A stretch of DNA of 6,815 bases, from positions 1-6,815 of the forward strand of contig JASLBJ010000166.1 in the NCBI GenBank assembly GCA_030146725.1. Reading direction: 5' to 3'. Positions within the stretch are counted from its first letter, which is position 1; each line of letters starts with the position of its first letter. The DNA is from Sphingomicrobium sp. Lineage in GTDB: Bacteria; Pseudomonadota; Alphaproteobacteria; Sphingomonadales; Sphingomonadaceae. Under the pieces are notes generated by a model. That model had not been told where the DNA came from and did no database searches. It saw nothing but the letters and a program-made list of their open reading frames with translations. This document shows positions 5,446 through 6,815 of this stretch, piece by piece. The position numbers and the translations under genes are program-made.

Positions 5446-6536
5446 GTCTGGTCGACCACGCGCGCGGCGATCCGACGCGCAATCCTGTCGGGCGGCAGGA
5501 CCGCACAGGCAAGGCCCGCCTCGAACACGCCCCTCGGCATTCCCCACACCGCGCAGCTCGCCTGGTCCTGCGCGATCACCGATCCGCCGAGCGCAACCAG
5601 GCGCGCCGCGCCCTGGGCACCATCCCGGCCCATCCCGCTGAGGACGACACCGACGGCACCGGGACCGTAGACGTGCCCGACCGACGCCAGCATCGGATCG
5701 ACCGATGGCCGGCAGCCGCTGGCCGCAGGTCCATCGGACAGGCGGACGCGGACGGTGCGACCGAACCGTTCGACCGTCAGATGCGCGTCGCCCGGAGCAA
5801 TCAGTATCCGGTCGGCGGCAAGCTCCGCCCGGTCCTCCGCAACCAGCGCCGGGCGCTGTGCCGCCGAGCCGAGCTGGCGCGCAAACACGCCCATGAAGGC
5901 TGCGGGCAGATGCTGGGTGACGAGAATCGGGACCCCGATCCGCTGCGGCAGATGCTCGAACAATAGCCCAAGCGCATGGATGCCGCCGGTCGACGCGCCG
6001 ATCGCAACAACCTCGATGGGATCGCCCGGCATTGCCCGCAACGATCCGCAAGCTGGTCCTCGGGCCGACGCCGCCACCCCCGGCCCCGACGGCCCGAGCG
6101 CTTCGAGCTTGCGCAGGAGACTGTCGGAGATCCGCCCGTCATACCGGCCGGTCCCGGGCTTCGTCAGGGTATCGGCTGCGCCTAGTGCAAGCGCTGCGGT
6201 CGTCGTCCTGGCGCCTTCGTCCGCAAGCGGCAAGGCAATCAAGATGCGCGCGCCGCGTGCAGCTTCGGCGATGCGCGGTATCGCGCTAAGGGCGCCCGCT
6301 CCCGGCATTGCGAGATCGAGCAGGATGACGTCGACTCGCACCGCGCCAAGCGCATCGATCGCGTCCCCGGCGCTTGCCGCGATCGCCGCGATTTCGAATC
6401 GGTCGTTGGCTTCGACCGTCCGCGACAGGGTTGCGCGGGCAACCATCGAATCAACGACGATCATCAGCCGCAGCCTGCGCGCAGCGACGAGCGGCGACGG
6501 CCGGGCGGCGCGCGGAAGGGCCAGCGCCCGGTCCAT
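5436..6536 (-). CDS. cheB: Chemotaxis glutamate methylesterase/deamidase CheB with degenerate receiver
   Basis: CheB removes the methyl groups that CheR adds to chemoreceptors and deamidates receptor glutamines. The 366-residue product has a receiver domain (about 21-130) and a methylesterase domain (about 172-360). The catalytic triad is intact: Ser182 in IGASTGG, His209 in TQHLPAAF and Asp305 in GMGRDGAQG. In the receiver, the phospho-acceptor Asp74 (LLDLAMP) and Lys126 (TKP) are present. The acidic pair before SMVAR reads VVD instead of VDD, so one acid is missing, and the switch Ser/Thr site reads LPL. Phosphorylation by CheA may therefore be weak or absent. ATG 6536 is the only start that keeps the first receiver strand (RRLRLMIVVD); it gives an 18-residue N-terminal extension relative to E. 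coli CheB and lies 8 bases after the cheY stop. The 3' end overlaps cheR by 10 bases. Confidence 0.93.
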   Translation of the reverse strand: MDRALALPRAARPSPLVAARRLRLMIVVDSMVARATLSRTVEANDRFEIAAIAASAGDAIDALGAVRVDVILLDLAMPGAGALSAIPRIAEAARGARILIALPLADEGARTTTAALALGAADTLTKPGTGRYDGRISDSLLRKLEALGPSGPGVAASARGPACGSLRAMPGDPIEVVAIGASTGGIHALGLLFEHLPQRIGVPILVTQHLPAAFMGVFARQLGSAAQRPALVAEDRAELAADRILIAPGDAHLTVERFGRTVRVRLSDGPAASGCRPSVDPMLASVGHVYGPGAVGVVLSGMGRDGAQGAARLVALGGSVIAQDQASCAVWGMPRGVFEAGLACAVLPPDRIARRIAARVVDQTCT

Positions 6537-6544
6537 CGCCGCGC

Positions 6545-6814
6545 CTAAGCGGCGCCGACAAGCTGAAGCTTGATCTGCAGCGTTTCGCGGTCGAACGGCT
6601 TCATCACATATTCGTCGGCACCGGCCTCGAGCGCCGCGCGGATGTGCGCCATGTCGTTCTCGGTGGTGCAGAACACGACCTTGGGCTGGTCCGAATGACC
6701 GCGCAGGCGAAGCAGGCGCAGGAACTCCATCCCGCTCATCACCGGCATGTTCCAGTCGAGCAGGATCACGTCGGGCATCCTGTTCTCGCACCGGGCGAGC
6801 GCCTCACGGCCGTC
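6545..6814 (-). CDS. cheY: Single-domain response regulator CheY, N-terminally truncated by the window edge
   Basis: The last 89 residues of a receiver-only response regulator are visible. It runs from DGREALARC through VILLDWNMPVMSGMEFLR (phospho-acceptor Asp, residue 20 of the fragment), KVVFCTTEND (switch Thr) and DEYVMKPFD (conserved Lys), and ends QLVGAA followed by TAG. There is no output domain, so it is a CheY-type protein; phosphorylated CheY binds the flagellar motor switch. About 30-35 N-terminal residues, including the acidic pair, lie beyond the right edge. It sits 8 bases upstream of cheB on the same strand, which supports a chemotaxis rather than a cell-cycle (DivK-like) role. 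DivK-type or another single-domain regulator cannot be fully ruled out. Confidence 0.9.
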   Translation of the reverse strand, partial: DGREALARCENRMPDVILLDWNMPVMSGMEFLRLLRLRGHSDQPKVVFCTTENDMAHIRAALEAGADEYVMKPFDRETLQIKLQLVGAA

Positions 6815-6815
6815 G

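Noticed and set aside
4156..5670. A 504-codon open frame on the + strand
   Set aside because: It runs antisense to the amidase, cheR and the end of cheB, all of which have clear family motifs. The Arg/Ala/Asp-rich translation shows no domain; long antisense frames are expected at this GC content.
4582..6051. 489-codon frame that would make a longer CheR
   Set aside because: The part before 5445 is cheB read in another frame. CheR homology begins at MHISDGASRILE and gives the normal family length.

Overview
The window looks like chromosomal DNA from a GC-rich alphaproteobacterium, most likely a sphingomonad. The grounds are the high GC content, the compact ATGA/TAATG gene overlaps, a bacterial type A RNase P RNA, a psp operon followed by small membrane proteins, and the family character of the J-domain and SufE proteins. 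The lineage is an inference from style and gene content, not from a database match. No mobile element, tRNA, CRISPR array or recent-transfer signal was seen, and no gene-free stretch exceeds about 55 bases.

Left part, + strand (1-1937): a phage-shock / envelope-stress operon. It starts with the C-terminal part of PspA (its start lies outside the window), then PspB, PspC and three further small single-pass membrane proteins of 109, 92 and 77 residues. PspB, PspC and all three small proteins end in the same short helical module, roughly L-x-x-R-x-x-x-(I/L/V)-E-x-I-x-T-(D) with, in four of them, a following E/Q-I-D/E-x-L. The operon therefore looks like an expanded family of PspB-like tails on different membrane anchors. 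This is the most interesting feature of the window.

Middle, + strand (1970-2826): sufE (Fe-S cluster sulfur acceptor) and a PaaI-type hotdog thioesterase, overlapping by 4 bases. A hairpin separates this pair from the psp genes, and another hairpin lies between the thioesterase and the convergent gene on its right.

Right part, - strand (6815 to 2871), in order of transcription: a partial cheY, cheB, cheR, a cytosolic AmpD/AmiD-like N-acetylmuramoyl-L-alanine amidase, the RNase P RNA gene rnpB, and a J-domain protein with a putative N-terminal zinc site. cheY-cheB-cheR form a tight chemotaxis/adaptation operon in which cheB overlaps cheR by 10 bases. CheB has an intact methylesterase triad but a receiver domain that has lost key residues. 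rnpB starts only 13 bases after the amidase stop, and its likely promoter overlaps the end of the amidase gene.
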